DNA of 64,000 nucleotides from Homalodisca vitripennis (GCF_021130785.1 NC_060215.1:71989501-72053500); one strand, 5' to 3'; numbered from the stretch's first letter, positions 40,561 to 52,172 are shown. Program-made: numbers and translations. Notes: generated by a model not told the origin, from the letters alone.

Positions 40561-42784
40561 TTAATAATTGGAAAAGAAATCTGGTTACATGTTCAAGCTA
40601 AACTATGTTAGGAAATTTATATTTATGTTAAAACATATGAGCCACGTAACAATAAGCTATTTAGTTGTTTTTTTTTTATTTAAAATATTTATTGCTTTGC
40701 TGTTAATAACTAATTAATAACTGTAGATTCGAACTTGACAGAACTTATTTCAAGAAAAGTATTCTTACCCTTAAATTGTGAATCTGATAAAATTATAATA
40801 CCGAAACAGAAACTAATAACTAATAAAGTTCGCCAGTAAAAGATTTGTTGAAGTAATCTAGGCTTGAATATAAGAGCACATTTGTCTTAATAAAAAGTAA
40901 TCAAACTATAATTGACGAATACTTTCTTATTGGCCGGAATTTAAAAATACATACTATCTGAACATACTATAACACATAACATTTAGTAACATCAAACATA
41001 TAGCATACTTATATTTACGAATTCATGATTATATTTGTTCGTATTTATTATTTATAAACATGGTTTGTAAATGTATTTAACTATGCATTGCAACGTCCAC
41101 AAATTATGTAAAAGTAATTTACTGTCAGTAAATTATATTTTAATTTCTATTTATCATAATCACAGTATCGTTGTCTGTGGTATTAATGGCTAAATTATCC
41201 ATAGCTGTTTTATAAATTACAGAGAAATAAACTTAATTAAAATAACAACTATAGTTATTACCAAATAACTTTGATGTTCTTATTTAAAAAGCAATCTTGT
41301 ACTAGTATTAGTATCACTATGTAGATGAAATTATGCATTGTAATGTTTGTAGTTCTGTAGTTGGTTGTATGGTATCCTGTATGTGCGTTTTTGGGAAATG
41401 TTTTGATAACACTCTACCCATTTAATACCGCTTGTAGAATACATCTTCATGTTTTGTACTGTCATCCTATACTTTATTTGGATTATGTCTCTGTTTCAAG
41501 GGGGTAGAAATGTTTCTTTATTCATAGTTATTGTTCATGACATTCATTGTCTTTGCTATAATTTTTATTCACAAAAACTCGCACAGCCTGCATTCTCGAT
41601 AACCAAGAAAGTGACTTGTGTGGCCAGTCGGCTTAGACGCTATGCCATTTTCTATATTGCAAAGTTGAGAAATGTTAAGTTGTCTTTTTTAATTAATCTC
41701 TGTGTTGAAATCGCGCACAGTTGATTTAGTCATATTGGTTCATAAGTAAAAGTAAAATTTCACAAGTATTGGTATCGATGTCTAGTAATTGTTTCACTGC
41801 GTAAAGTGAACTTTATTTTTTAAATTCAGACGATTATTTTGACATATAACTAAAACTACCAACTTTTATTAGCGTTTATTGAAATTAGAAACACTGACAT
41901 AACAAGAAAAACCGATTTCAAAACGTGTTCATACTATTTCGAAAACAAAACAGATAATCTGAGCACGGGCATTAGCCAAGAACGGTTCAGAATTGTATAA
42001 AGTGGACAGTTGGAATTTTAATTTTAACTTCTGAACAGAATTTCTAGTTTTGGTAGCTTTGAATATTGTACACACTAGTACAACAAATACAACTAAAACT
42101 ATTGTAGATCCTGTTTTGACGTATGTGCAAAAAGAGGTTTAGTCACAAATTAAAATATTAACACTACCTAAACCACAACTGTATTTGATTTCCGTCATAC
42201 AAATTATATCAAAAACTCAGACTATTATATTAATGTCGTGTGTTGTTGAGATTTACCTTGTACTCGTCGAGCGTCACCTTACTCCATACTCATTCTCACT
42301 TAAGTCTCTGTGCTTTAATGGTTACATCATAGTCAAGCATTATAATATGAATTTTCTCAGAAAATTAGACTTTAACCAGTATAATGTGGATGAACTTAAA
42401 ATATTAAACAGTAAAACTAATATACTCAGTTATGTATGGTATCGGAAAAGAAACTAGATAACACAGTGCAGACAGAAGCTACTTGATCTATACTAAGTAA
42501 TACAGTGCTCAGAACATGGATACTGTATGGTTGGATAGGAAGACCCTGAACATATAAAAACAAGCGCGCACAAACTTTTATAAGGTAGGAAACAAAAACC
42601 AAACTTTAAGTTGTATTTAATTTATCTATACTCGGTTTATAGTATACCATTTCACAGAAGCGCCTTGCTCCTGGTCCACAAATAATATACCAATACTGTA
42701 TACCAAAACTTTTAATTTTCACTATTAAACATTGAAATGCGTGATAATCACTGGTAGAGAGAGGACTGAGGGAGGTGGATTTAC

Positions 42785-43205
42785 CTTAGTTTCACTAGCA
42801 CTCGGTTCACACACACGTGGTTCTGAACTCGCGGTAAGGTCACACATAAACTGATGGAGATGCGGATATAAGTGGACTGTGACTGCCGGATAGTTTCCAG
42901 CGGTAATGAGTGGTAAGGGGAGGGTTCGGGGTGGGGTGGGAGAGGAGGGCAGCCCCGCCCACAGCCCCGCCCCTCCATTCTTGTGACCGCTATCGGCCAA
43001 AGTGCCTCCATGGTTATAATATGGGTGTGTGGGATGGGTGCCCAAATCACCCGCTAAATTGCTCATTTAGTTAATCTTGTAGACTGTAGACACATTCTAC
43101 CCGACTCCTACTTCTTCGATCCCCCTCTCTCCTCTCTCACACACTCTCACCCTTCTTCGCCGCTCCCTCTCACCTCTCACGAATCCCGACTGTCCCCCTT
43201 TGTTG
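42785..43205 (-). promoter_or_regulatory. GC-rich candidate core promoter and leader exon, probably of exex
   Basis: This is the most GC-rich block upstream of the coding exons. Read on the minus strand it has two adjacent GGGCGGGG boxes (in 42951-42977), an arthropod initiator-like TCAGTT at 42849-42854 with a TATAT about 20 nt upstream, and then a short segment ending at the donor CTAAG-GTAAAT (42779-42789). A pyrimidine-rich CTCTCT/CACAC tract (43120-43200 on the plus strand) lies on the far side. Both frames that are open here stop soon after the 26571 acceptor when spliced to it, so any exon would be leader rather than coding. The predicted exon from the initiator to the donor is about 68 nt. 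It could instead serve an unseen gene. Attribution to exex rests on strand, distance and lack of another candidate. Confidence 0.45.
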
Positions 43206-43980
43206 GTAATGTGAGAGTACTAATGTTCGAGAGTTAGGGTCATTCGTTTATGCTCTTTTTAATGGTTATGGACTTACTTATACCTTGATGTACGAACATA
43301 CTTTCAAAAAAATATTTAGAGTTTAATTTGGGATTTAATCTCTATTTAAAACTCAAAATAATTGTTCGAAACTTCTTCATACAATAAAAAGTTTTATATA
43401 CAATAGGAAACAGCTATAATAAACACCTCCACATATTGCACATCTAATATCAAGACGTAAGAAATTACGAGCAGGCTTGTCGTGACCTTTTCCAATTGTA
43501 AAGACATAGCGTAAATGTTAATCATTTTAGTGTTTGCCATTTTATGAATTATTTGAAAAAGAAATTTCAAAATTTTTCTGTACTTCAGTGTTTGAATATT
43601 AAAAAATTAAGCACTAAAGCAGTAAAACTAAAATCGTTTGAAATGCATATTAATTGTGTTTTTAAAACGAGATATGGTCCATAATTCTACGACAAAAGGC
43701 ATAAAAATTGAACCATGAAGTACAACTCATGGTTGTTTCACAATAGCTGGCTCTAAAATTACGGATTAATTTCAACTGTCAGCACGGCGTCCTTCACGCG
43801 AATCAATATGAGAACCATCCTACAAATGGTATTCATTTATACTTATACCACACGCTGTCATGTATAAAATTATGTTAGTTTTTTTATTTATAAAACCCTG
43901 TAATTTAAACAAATTTCATGAATCAAATAAAATTAATTATAAAACAATATCAGTACAGTATTACAGTATTAAAATAGTTA
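43206..43980. other. AT-rich non-coding stretch upstream of the candidate promoter
   Basis: No supported feature. Confidence 0.4.
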
Positions 43981-43984
43981 CTCC

Positions 43985-45003
43985 ATTGTTATCTTTGATG
44001 ATTTTGTCTATTACTGTTATCATTATTGTTATTGTTGTATTATTATTTTTTATTACTTGTTATATCACTACTTGTTATTGTTATTGCACTATTGTTATTG
44101 GTACCACTTTCGTTATGTTTCACATTGTTTTAGTTTTATCTTGTTATATCTGTTTATTTCACTATGTCGTAGGCATGGTCAATTGCTGAACTTGATTTTT
44201 CATACTATACTTTTTTTATGAGAATTTATTACTGTTCATTACTAGTCATCTTAAGTATTGTAATTTTGCAAAATGGTTATACCGTGGGAATGTAAATAAA
44301 TATATTATGAGATTGTTCAGTACAGCACAATAGGACTTCACCAGGTTCGCCGGCAGGCCTTCTCTCTTCTTTCTGCTGGGGTTGTACAGGCGCGGACCAT
44401 CGCGCGGGGAGTGGAAGTTCTCACCAATTAAGCTACTGATTATACAGCAGTGGCCAGCTGTTCAGGAGGAAGGACACCTCACTTATCGCAGCTCAAGAGT
44501 GATTGGAAGCGCCTCTACGGAGTGTCGTGTACTGCAATTTTATATAATAATTTATTTCCTAGCTACTTATTAATTACTCATTTTTAATACTAATATATGG
44601 TATTCTTGTTATTGCTAAATTACATAGTTTATTAGCTGTTAATATTAGTTCTCATTGCTTTTATATATTTATTATATTTTATTTATTCCTGTTATTGCAC
44701 TTTTATATAGTTTATTATTGTTGGTATTTATTATTATATATATTGTATTGTTGTTAGTATCTGATTTTTGTTAATTAATTGCTGTATTTGCAGAACACAT
44801 CTTGCAGTTTCATTGTTTATGTTTCAATAGTTTATATTTTTGTTTACATCTTGTTGTTTATAAGCTTCATAATGTTATTGTATCGCATTCTCTCGATTTA
44901 TACACTTATTCTTTTTTTGTATTTTTATTGCCTTATCGCTTGTATCAGCTATTGTGTAATTTATTGTAAAATGGTTTGTCCGTTAATAAATAAATAAATA
45001 AAT
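43985..45003 (+). mobile_element. Retroelement debris ending in a (AAAT)n tail
   Basis: The tracts 43985-44160 and 44580-44960 are full of TTATTG/TTGTTATT words. Between them is a GC-rich segment (44335-44530) that may be decayed coding sequence. The end, 44939-45003, runs CTTGTATCAG...TTATTGTAAAA...CCGTTAATAAATAAATAAAT. That end is homologous to 49666-49734, so both are 3' ends of one retroposon family. The hydrophobic frame at 43860-44189 only reflects T-richness. Confidence 0.5.
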
Positions 45004-45559
45004 AGTAAAAAAGCTGCCAACCACTTACTACTACTGCACACGGGATGCTGCACCAAAATTCAAACAGACTTGGCGTGGAACTTTGATTTCGATGATAAAT
45101 GTATGGGAATGTCAATGAGCAGTTCTAATTCCTCGTTTGTGAAAGTACGTATTCTGTGGTCTGACTGATGGTCCTGCAGTACAGGCAATCATGTGATTAG
45201 GCCTACAATAGGGTTATGGTTATCCTGAATTCGAAACTGTACCTTAAGACTACAATTTTGCAACAAGTACCTTAGCCATCGTCCCCACAGATATTCTTGA
45301 GCAGAGAAGCAGAGAAATCTTCTCGGGGGGGGGGGGGGTATCCCATGACCAAGGAGTAGGGTGTATGGAAAACCCTCAAATCAGTAGGAGAGTTCGGGAG
45401 CCCTCCTCCAGGATACGTTTGAAATATTAGGAATAACAATTAGAATGAGAATTTATCTACACAATAGAACACAAAGGTTTCCTACGCAAGTCAAAACACC
45501 ACTATACAAAGTAGACTACTTATACGAAAGCAATAGAACAGAACTGTTTACAATAGAGC
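45004..45559. other. Non-coding spacer between retroelement fragments
   Basis: Contains a 14-base G run at about 45326-45339. No feature assigned. The right part may include 3' UTR of the adjacent minus-strand retroelement. Confidence 0.35.
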
Positions 45560-46830
45560 ATATAATCTAAGTGTAAAAAAGAGTACACTATTGTAAAGGT
45601 TTTTACAATTACTGTTACAATTTTTAATACTACAAAACATTATCGGTCTCATCAAGACATAGGTAACACGAGAGCACAGTGAAAACTGTGAAATGCCTTC
45701 CCGAGCAAGTAAGCCTTTAAATACTTTTATCAAACTGTTTAAATTTGTTTTCATTTTGATTACGTTTGGAAATTAATTGTAGAGTTTAAGACCAAAATAC
45801 AAAATTGAGTTTTTGAAAAGGTTGAATCTGAATCGGTCTGAAATTTGGTAATTTCTGTGCCGTGTGTTGTAATCATGATTTAAATTTGGAAACATATTTT
45901 TATTTTTAAAAACAAACATTTTCGAATGAAAAATTAGAAGGGAGACCAAGGTTAGGATCCTACTAGATCGAAAACGCTCTTTACAGCTTTCATCAGGTCT
46001 CATTCCTCAGACGACCCTCAGCGCTCCCTTTTGAAGACTAAATATTCTACAGTTTATAACACCATAAAATATCCAAAATAATAATCCGTACCTAAATCTT
46101 TACTCAATTAAGCCTAAGTAACCCAGTTTAAGAACCTCTTCAGAGGCAAATGTAGAAAGGCACTTCAGGGCAAATGTAGCTGGATTCAGGTGATTCATTA
46201 ATGTGTTTATATGCGTGTTCCAATTCAGGTAAAAATCCAGATGTATCCCTAAGAAACTTACAGAAAAGTGCTATTTGCCATCAAATGTATAAATATTAGG
46301 AACAGTTTGAGAGGATTGAGAATACATTTTTACAAAACAATTTTACATAGCCTATTAGTTTTAGAAAAGTTTAACAACAGGTCATTGGTCCAGAATCGGT
46401 CACAAATCAAAGACGATATAGCCACATCATACTGTTCTAATAGGGTACTGTTAGAATGAGGTGTCATCCGCGAAAATAATGACAGCAGGTTATTATGGTT
46501 CTGTTGAAATTACTTTCAATATGTTTTGAAAGATCATTAATGTAGACTATATGAGGAAAATCAGAGATCCAAGGATAACAGATAATTCCGAAAAATACTG
46601 CTGGAAATTATTGCGAATTTCAACACATTGAACGCGCCCCAGTAAGTAAGTTTTAGACCATTCTACAATCCTCGAAATCCATATCTTTCAAGTTTATTAA
46701 GTAAGAAGTATATGATGATCTAAAATATCAAATGCCCTGCTGAAGTCACAAAAAAAAAGGTAGTAGAATCGCTATTTTACACCACTTCTAAAGTAATAAA
46801 AAGAAGGGAAAGATCAGATTAAAGTGTATA
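45560..46830 (-). pseudogene. Non-LTR retrotransposon reverse transcriptase relic (Jockey/CR1-like)
   Basis: Reading the minus strand from about 46747 gives, in order: DFSRAFD with DHHILLNKL and YGFRG (RT palm entry); INDL; the catalytic FADDT box at 46460-46474; FLGIHLD with NWNTHI (46235-46255 and on); then LNPATFALKCLS, CKERFRSSRILTL, and the C-terminal H-YNTRHRN, YFGLKLYN and KGLLAREG segments. This is the order in Jockey/CR1-clade ORF2 reverse transcriptases. The frame is broken by several stops and indels (for example after INDL and after FADDT, and a TAA near 45780), so it is dead. The N-terminal endonuclease is missing. It would have copied the element's own RNA by target-primed reverse transcription. 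Confidence 0.88.
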
Positions 46831-47254
46831 AAGGTTACAGTAAAAGCACTCTACCACAAATCACCAGGAAACTTATTCAGAGGTAATTAAAGTCTGCTGT
46901 ACAAATAACATTTATATGAAACGTATTTAACTAAAAAAATTAATCATAAATTTAACAAAATAGTAAAATTTAATTACAAATCAAGGCCAAATCTAAATCT
47001 TGATTTCTGGATAAAAATGTGTCGATATCCGAGTTTGAAAGCTGACTATTTACTAACTAATTGAGATACAATAATGGGAGCTATATTAAAACTTAGATTG
47101 TCTATTTCAGCGTTTCTACATACTAATATAATTTTCAGTGTAATAACAACAACAACGAAAAATCGCACTTCAAGCAAACTGCAACTTAAAAATTCAAAAC
47201 TCGAAAACTATATACTGTATATATTTATATATTATAGTACATTGTAGTATATAT

Positions 47255-47255
<1 letters not shown>
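46831..47255. other. AT-rich non-coding stretch
   Basis: No supported feature. Confidence 0.4.
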
Positions 47256-47314
<59 letters not shown>

Positions 47315-47320
47315 ACACAT
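47256..47320 (+). repeat. (AC)n microsatellite
   Basis: About 30 AC units with one AT interruption near 47310. Confidence 0.95.
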
Positions 47321-47499
47321 ATGTAATATATAGAATAATTAAAGCAACGAATTAGAGCTGCGACTGAATCAGTTATCTCAGAAGTCCTGATCAAAACATT
47401 ATCTTGATCGTGTCATTTTGTAAACCATGTAACTTTTAACACAGATTGAATTTAGCAGGCTTTGTTCATTTACCGGGATCAGCAACATCTCGTTTTTAA

Positions 47500-47880
47500 C
47501 GCGCAACATGCCATATTGCCCAAAGCGATTTTGTCTCGTAGTGACAACGGCTAACAAACTAACAAAGTACAGATCTGCTCAGATCTCAGCAAGTCACACT
47601 ACTGTGGCAACTGATCACGTCGGGACTAAGATACTTTGTACCGGGTACTCGTCAGTCCCGAGAATACTAGTTAGGCTACCACAAACAGAAAATACCCGCT
47701 ACTGGTTACTGCTTCAGGTATTTTTACAACGCAGATACTTTACGCGTTTAACACCGATCCTGATACACAGTACTTGGACTCGTAGCAGTAACAGTATGTA
47801 TTCATTGTATGATTATAAATTAGTACTAGTACATTTTGTACTCGGTTACTGAAAGTAATGGGTACAGTTAGAAGCCACAA
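47500..47880. repeat. Cryptically repetitive GTACTCG/GTTACTG-rich segment
   Basis: Variants of TACYCG, TACTGGTTACT, GTACTCGGTTACT and AGTACTNG recur in both orientations between 47620 and 47860. The 114-codon frame over it has no family resemblance. Related GTTACTCG words occur near 30850-30870. It may be part of a repeat family whose ends I cannot define. Confidence 0.3.
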
Positions 47881-48302
47881 GAAATAGATGGAACTAACCG
47901 CACTTTCGTAGTTGCTGCGTGACATTGAAGTTCTAATATTTAACGTTCAATACTAAATTTAATTATTATATGTACAGTTTCGTGTATCTCGTGCATTAAA
48001 ATAATTGTACAGTGTGAATCTTTACTTTTTTATGGTTAAATTCAAAGTTCCAACATAAATTTTATTTTTAGTCAAGAATAAATTACTAAGTGATCGATTA
48101 TTTTGAAATAAAATGCCCTTTTCCCCCTGTCGGTGAGCCCCTGTTCCTGAGTAGTTGTACACTTATGGACCGTGTACTTCAGAGTTAAATTCCGTTTTAT
48201 TAAATCCACCATACTTTTAAATTGCCATTCGTGAACCGTATAAAGCACTCCTTGGCTTTTCACTGTGTGCGAATAAATTAAAAATTTTCTATATACTGTT
48301 GC

Positions 48303-48389
48303 AAGGAGAGACCAATCTCTTTTTTAGCTATGTTCTATTCGTCTCATCGGCCAATGGCCTGTGCGAGGGTCTTATTAAACCGAATAAGA
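48303..48389 (-). mobile_element. SINE fragment (3' body)
   Basis: Plus-strand AAGGAGAGACCAATCTC...CGGCCAATGGCCTGTGCGAG matches the 3' body of the SINE at 55013-55260. The tRNA head and the poly-A tail are missing. Confidence 0.8.
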
Positions 48390-48479
48390 TTAACACACAA
48401 TGCACACTGCTGTTCAACTTGATATGTGGTTAACGTAAACACACATACTCCCCTATCGCATACACCTACTACTCGCATT

Positions 48480-49240
48480 CACTCAAATGCTCTACTTCAT
48501 ATACATTTTTAATTATGTATGGTTTTCTTTCCCGCTTGTAGTATATTTAATGATGGTTCAGTGGTTATTGCTTATTTCTCTAGTTGCAATTTTCTTCTTT
48601 TGCTTGAAATACTTATTATTACATAACAAATTATCTGTAGTTTGGCAATTAATTGTATTAACTTACTTATTATTCACTTGTTAGCTTAAGATAATTATTT
48701 CTGTTGTGAATCCGCTCATAGTGATGTTGTTCTTAATTATAGTTGCTGTGCTCAAAATTGTCGTTGTTTGCGGTGTCATTATCTTATATTCAATCTTACT
48801 TGCTTGTTTGTAGATCTTAAATGTTTTTTGTAGTTATCCATTATTTTTCTATTCAGTCTTGATAATTTGTCGTAATAATATTTTTGTTACATCTATTGTT
48901 GGCAATGCTTTCTTACACCTCCTTATGCTTCTTAAATGACTTTTATTTTACAGCCTTACACATTATTATCATTGTTGTTAATTGTTTTTTAATTGTTTAT
49001 TTTATAAATTTGTATTGTTACAAATTTATAAAATGATAATAAAAATAAATAATAAACTAACCAAAGTGCAGCAATAAAGTATAATAACAATATAAACTAC
49101 CAATGTTATAACAACAATTATAAATAATAAAACTAGAGGAAAAAGCAACAACAAAATATAGTAATGGTATGAACTAATGAACAATTTTTTAACAAAAATA
49201 ATGAATAATAAAACAAAAGAAACTGAAAAATTGAATCCTG
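48480..49240. repeat. T-rich tract facing an A-rich tract, with a perfect palindrome at the junction
   Basis: From 48480 to about 49014 the plus strand is TTATTG/TTGTT-rich. From 49019 to 49240 it becomes rich in AATAA/ACAAC, as if the same kind of tail were turned round. At the junction, 48999-49014 and 49019-49034 form a perfect 16-bp inverted repeat with a 4-nt loop. This looks like two retroelement tails placed tail to tail. Confidence 0.5.
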
Positions 49241-49259
49241 TCTTAATTTAATACTCACT

Positions 49260-49737
49260 ATAGGATTATGCAGCAGCACACTTGATAGCTTTCAAGCTGG
49301 AGAAAAAAAATCTACCGATGAACAAATCTGGTTCCCAAGCAGATGAGCCTCGGAACGGAGCCGTGCTGCAGATAGTTTCTGGCAGCATGACTGGGTTCAA
49401 ACAAGCGCTGTTGTCTTGTTGTAGTGGGGATACGAAATAGAATCCTCTCGAATAGAAAAGGACAGTCAATTCGATGGTTATTCTGTATGAGCCGGTATAG
49501 AAAGGACAGATCCGCAACATGGCGTCTACGCTCCAAACTCTAAAGCCCAAGCACCGCCGTCAGATCGTCGACCGGTATATTATCAAGGTAGTTGTTTTAT
49601 TTACTAATTCGTTATGTTGTTTTTGATATTACATATTTGTACTATTTATTTTATTGTTATGCCATCTTGTGTCAGCATTGTTACTATTGTATTATTGTAA
49701 ATGCTGAAACCGTTATTAAATTAAATAAATAAATCAG
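49260..49737 (+). mobile_element. Retroelement 3' end with (AAAT)n tail
   Basis: A moderately GC-rich segment (49260-49580) is followed by a TTATTG-rich tract and a tail ending AAATAAATAAAT at 49734. The tail 49666-49734 matches 44939-45003. The GC-rich part has open frames on the minus strand but no recognisable domain; it may be decayed element body. Confidence 0.45.
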
Positions 49738-49742
49738 GATTG

Positions 49743-49790
49743 CTCGTACAGTACTAGGCCGATATTAACGATAAAAATGCAATGGCTACA
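49743..49790 (-). mobile_element. SINE fragment (middle part)
   Basis: CTCGTACAGTACTAGGCCGA and GATAAAAATGCAATGG match the middle of the SINE at 55013-55260. The fragment lies directly after the retroelement tail. Confidence 0.65.
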
Positions 49791-51479
49791 AAAGGGGCGC
49801 TCTACAACACATGGTCACCGGTTCTCTCAAAATGATGGAAGATTTAATAAAACGCATCTTGACTTTTGATTAGCCGAAATTTTTACACACAGTTCTCCTG
49901 TGACCAACGACGAGCTCCACGATCAGCTGTAGACAACCGTTACATCTTCTGTAGACCTAATGGCAACCAGCTGAGCTATGCTTGTGTAACTGATTCCAAC
50001 CATAAGTACTTGACGATGATTTCTAAATTATTTATATATTATAATAATAATATCCACAACCACCAGCAGGAAAGTAAGAATGATATTATAATTCTTAGTT
50101 AGAAATTATTGTTCAATGTTAGAACTGGAGCTGACTTAACACAACTCAAGTCCAGGATAAATTGACAGATAATCAACAAAATCAGTAATAAAATACATAA
50201 AACACAGATATTCAGTTTTAACAAAAATAATTGTATATAGTAGATCAAAGTTAAGGATTAATAATAAATGAAGTCCCTTTAAATTAAATCTATATCTATA
50301 TCTTACAACAAGTATTTGTTGTGTTTTCTTTTACATTTTGCTGTTCGATAGACTCTAAATCAAGTGTTGTAGGCTAATTGTAAACATTATATATAGATAT
50401 TATTACTTAATAAGCTGAAAACTGAAAACCGACGTCTAACGACCCAACAACCAACAACAGGACTGCTGAGTTTTGGACTCAACACACACCACCACCAAGA
50501 TTTTTTGCAAATACAATCTTTTATGATTAAGTTAGATTTTTGCATTGCATTCCCGTTATAGTTAAGTACCAATTATACTTATTCGTTTACAGCTGTGGTA
50601 GAACCCAATACATATATACTTGACAAACCTTTTCCCTCTTTAACGAACTCACCAACTAAGAGGGAAGCTATTATTGTAATAATCATCGACTAATAATTCT
50701 AAACTGATAGTAATGTATTTTTTGCAGATGTATTGGTAAGAATTAATGATATCCGGGCCCATTTAGGTGTTATTAAGTGTATTCACAATAATCACAATGC
50801 TCCTCTTAAACAAAGTCTGTGAATTTAAAATACTCAGTTTCAAATTCAGAAAGAAACCAGGTGCTGTACCATTCAAAATCAATGTGGCAACAAATTCACC
50901 TATCCCTTATTATATATTATTTGAGTTATCTTGGAAATGTTTTTCGGTACCAGATTAATGCGGGAGAAAAGAGCTGTACCTTTCAATGTCAGTGTAGACG
51001 TGAATTTGAGTTATCTGAGAGACGTTTTTCGGAGCCAGATTAATGCGAGAGCAGCAAAGAAAACGGTTGGTGTCCAGCCTGTGGCGCCTTGTGCCGTCGT
51101 AATATAACATAATAGGAAGTATGAATAATCATTATGATTTCTTTCATAATACTGTTCATAACATTATTTCAAGCCTCTGAGACATCATTGATGTATTTTT
51201 GCGTCACGTTTTATCGGAATAACATAAAATTATGAACTGATAACAAATACGGACATTTTATTTTAATTTTACATCAAGATGAAAATATTACAGGATGAAA
51301 GTTGGTACACATTTTACGTAAAAATATAGAGTGGAGTATAGACTTAATATAAAAATATCGATATAATTACCTAAGTTTGGAGTCGAGAACAATTAAAAGA
51401 TTATATAAACATAGGTCTTTAAGGATCCCTTTTTATATAGCATCCGTTTAAGAACAGCTCTTATCCTTTTTTCGGAGCG
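49791..51479. other. Non-coding stretch
   Basis: No supported feature. A short duplication of GGTGCTGTACC/AGAGCTGTACC and ATTTGAGTTATCT...TTTTTCGG segments occurs between 50858 and 51041 (two diverged copies about 108 bp apart). Confidence 0.35.
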
Positions 51480-51615
51480 TCAATGCAAAACATTGTGATT
51501 GTCACTGAGTCAAGCTCTGTCTGTCAGGTGGCAGGACAGTTTGGCAACGCCGCATAACTCAATGAGAATGTTGCGAGTTTGAGTTGTTTGCAAGGAGTTA
51601 GTAGGAGTCAGGATA
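51480..51615. promoter_or_regulatory. Candidate regulatory block with adjacent POU and SOX-type sites
   Basis: ATGCAAAA (51483-51490) is directly followed by CATTGT (51491-51496). Then come an E-box CAGGTG (51525-51530) and TTTGGCAACGCC (51540-51551), an RFX half-site type. Such neural factor sites within 70 bp are suggestive, not proof. Confidence 0.25.
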
Positions 51616-51902
51616 TTTCGGAAGACAAGTGCTGTTTTGATTATACTAGCAGGGATTTCAATTTGAGCACTAGTTTTGTGAGGCTGAAGATAGGACGGTT
51701 GGAATAGATGAAAATCATGTTAGAACTTTTTTTCACAACTCAAAATTGTTATTACATATCTTTGGAAAAACGCGAAACCGTCAGTCGCATATGGTTATGA
51801 CAAGGTTAACGCTAGCTAACATAGGAACGGTAAGAAAACATTTTATTTCATAGCACACAGACTGAAAGATCCATATGCTATACATGCTGCTTTGTCAAGA
51901 GG

Positions 51903-52164
51903 CAAGGCCGTAGCCTGCGAGGGGGTCCAAGGGGTTCGGACCCCCCCCCCCAAACTTTAAATTTTTCAATTACTTATTTAGTAAACGATTATTATTATTT
52001 AAAATAACTCTAGATTACTGACATGTACTGCTGAAAGATCGTTCTCAAAAAAGAAACGGGTCAATAACATTTTAAGGAACAAAATGGGGCCTTGTTCCTA
52101 GGTCCACTACGGAAAAATATCAGTTGTGTGGACCCCTAAAATTATTTTCCTAGCTACGTTCTTG
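51903..52164 (+). mobile_element. hAT-type non-autonomous transposon with transposase remnant
   Basis: Terminal inverted repeats CAAGGCCGTAGCC (51903 on) and, at the other end on the minus strand, CAAGAACGTAGCTAGG (from 52164). They are flanked by 8-bp duplications TCAAGAGG (51895-51902) and TCAAGAGT (52165-52172), the hAT target-site length. Just inside each end are GGTTCGGACCCC and GTGTGGACCCC. The middle still encodes TAERSFSKKKRVNNILRN (about 52029-52082), the hAT dimerisation-domain signature, followed by a stop. An internal deletion derivative of 262 bp that could only move with help from a full-length hAT transposase. Confidence 0.88.
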
Positions 52165-52172
52165 TCAAGAGT

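Larger units (their letters stand above)
26572..42784 (-). other. Putative exex leader intron
   Basis: If the block at 42785-43200 is the exex promoter and first exon, this 16.2-kb stretch is the leader intron, with donor GTAAAT at 42779-42784 and acceptor at 26572. It contains no convincing coding sequence. Between the features listed separately (repeats at 26.9, 31.0, 34.4 and 35.4 kb, the hairpin at 34.9 kb, GC-rich islands at 38.6 and 40.4 kb) it is unremarkable AT-rich DNA. The link between the two ends is inference. Confidence 0.35.

Noticed and set aside
42725..43066. Protein-coding exon on the minus strand (113-codon frame)
   Set aside because: It crosses GC boxes and the donor site, has no domain, and reaches a stop soon after splicing to 26571. 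A leader is more likely.
43860..44189. Hydrophobic 109-residue membrane-like protein
   Set aside because: Ile/Val/Leu/Phe content comes from TTATTG-rich retroelement DNA; it has no other coding signal.
45326..45339. Functional G-quadruplex
   Set aside because: A single G homopolymer, as likely to be slippage or sequencing error as a quadruplex.
47508..47852. 114-codon plus-strand frame
   Set aside because: Lies on cryptically repetitive GTACTCG-type sequence with no family resemblance.
49866..50010. tRNA-like AACCAGCTGAGCTATG segment
   Set aside because: It looks like a tRNA D-arm complement but no B box or cloverleaf can be formed nearby.
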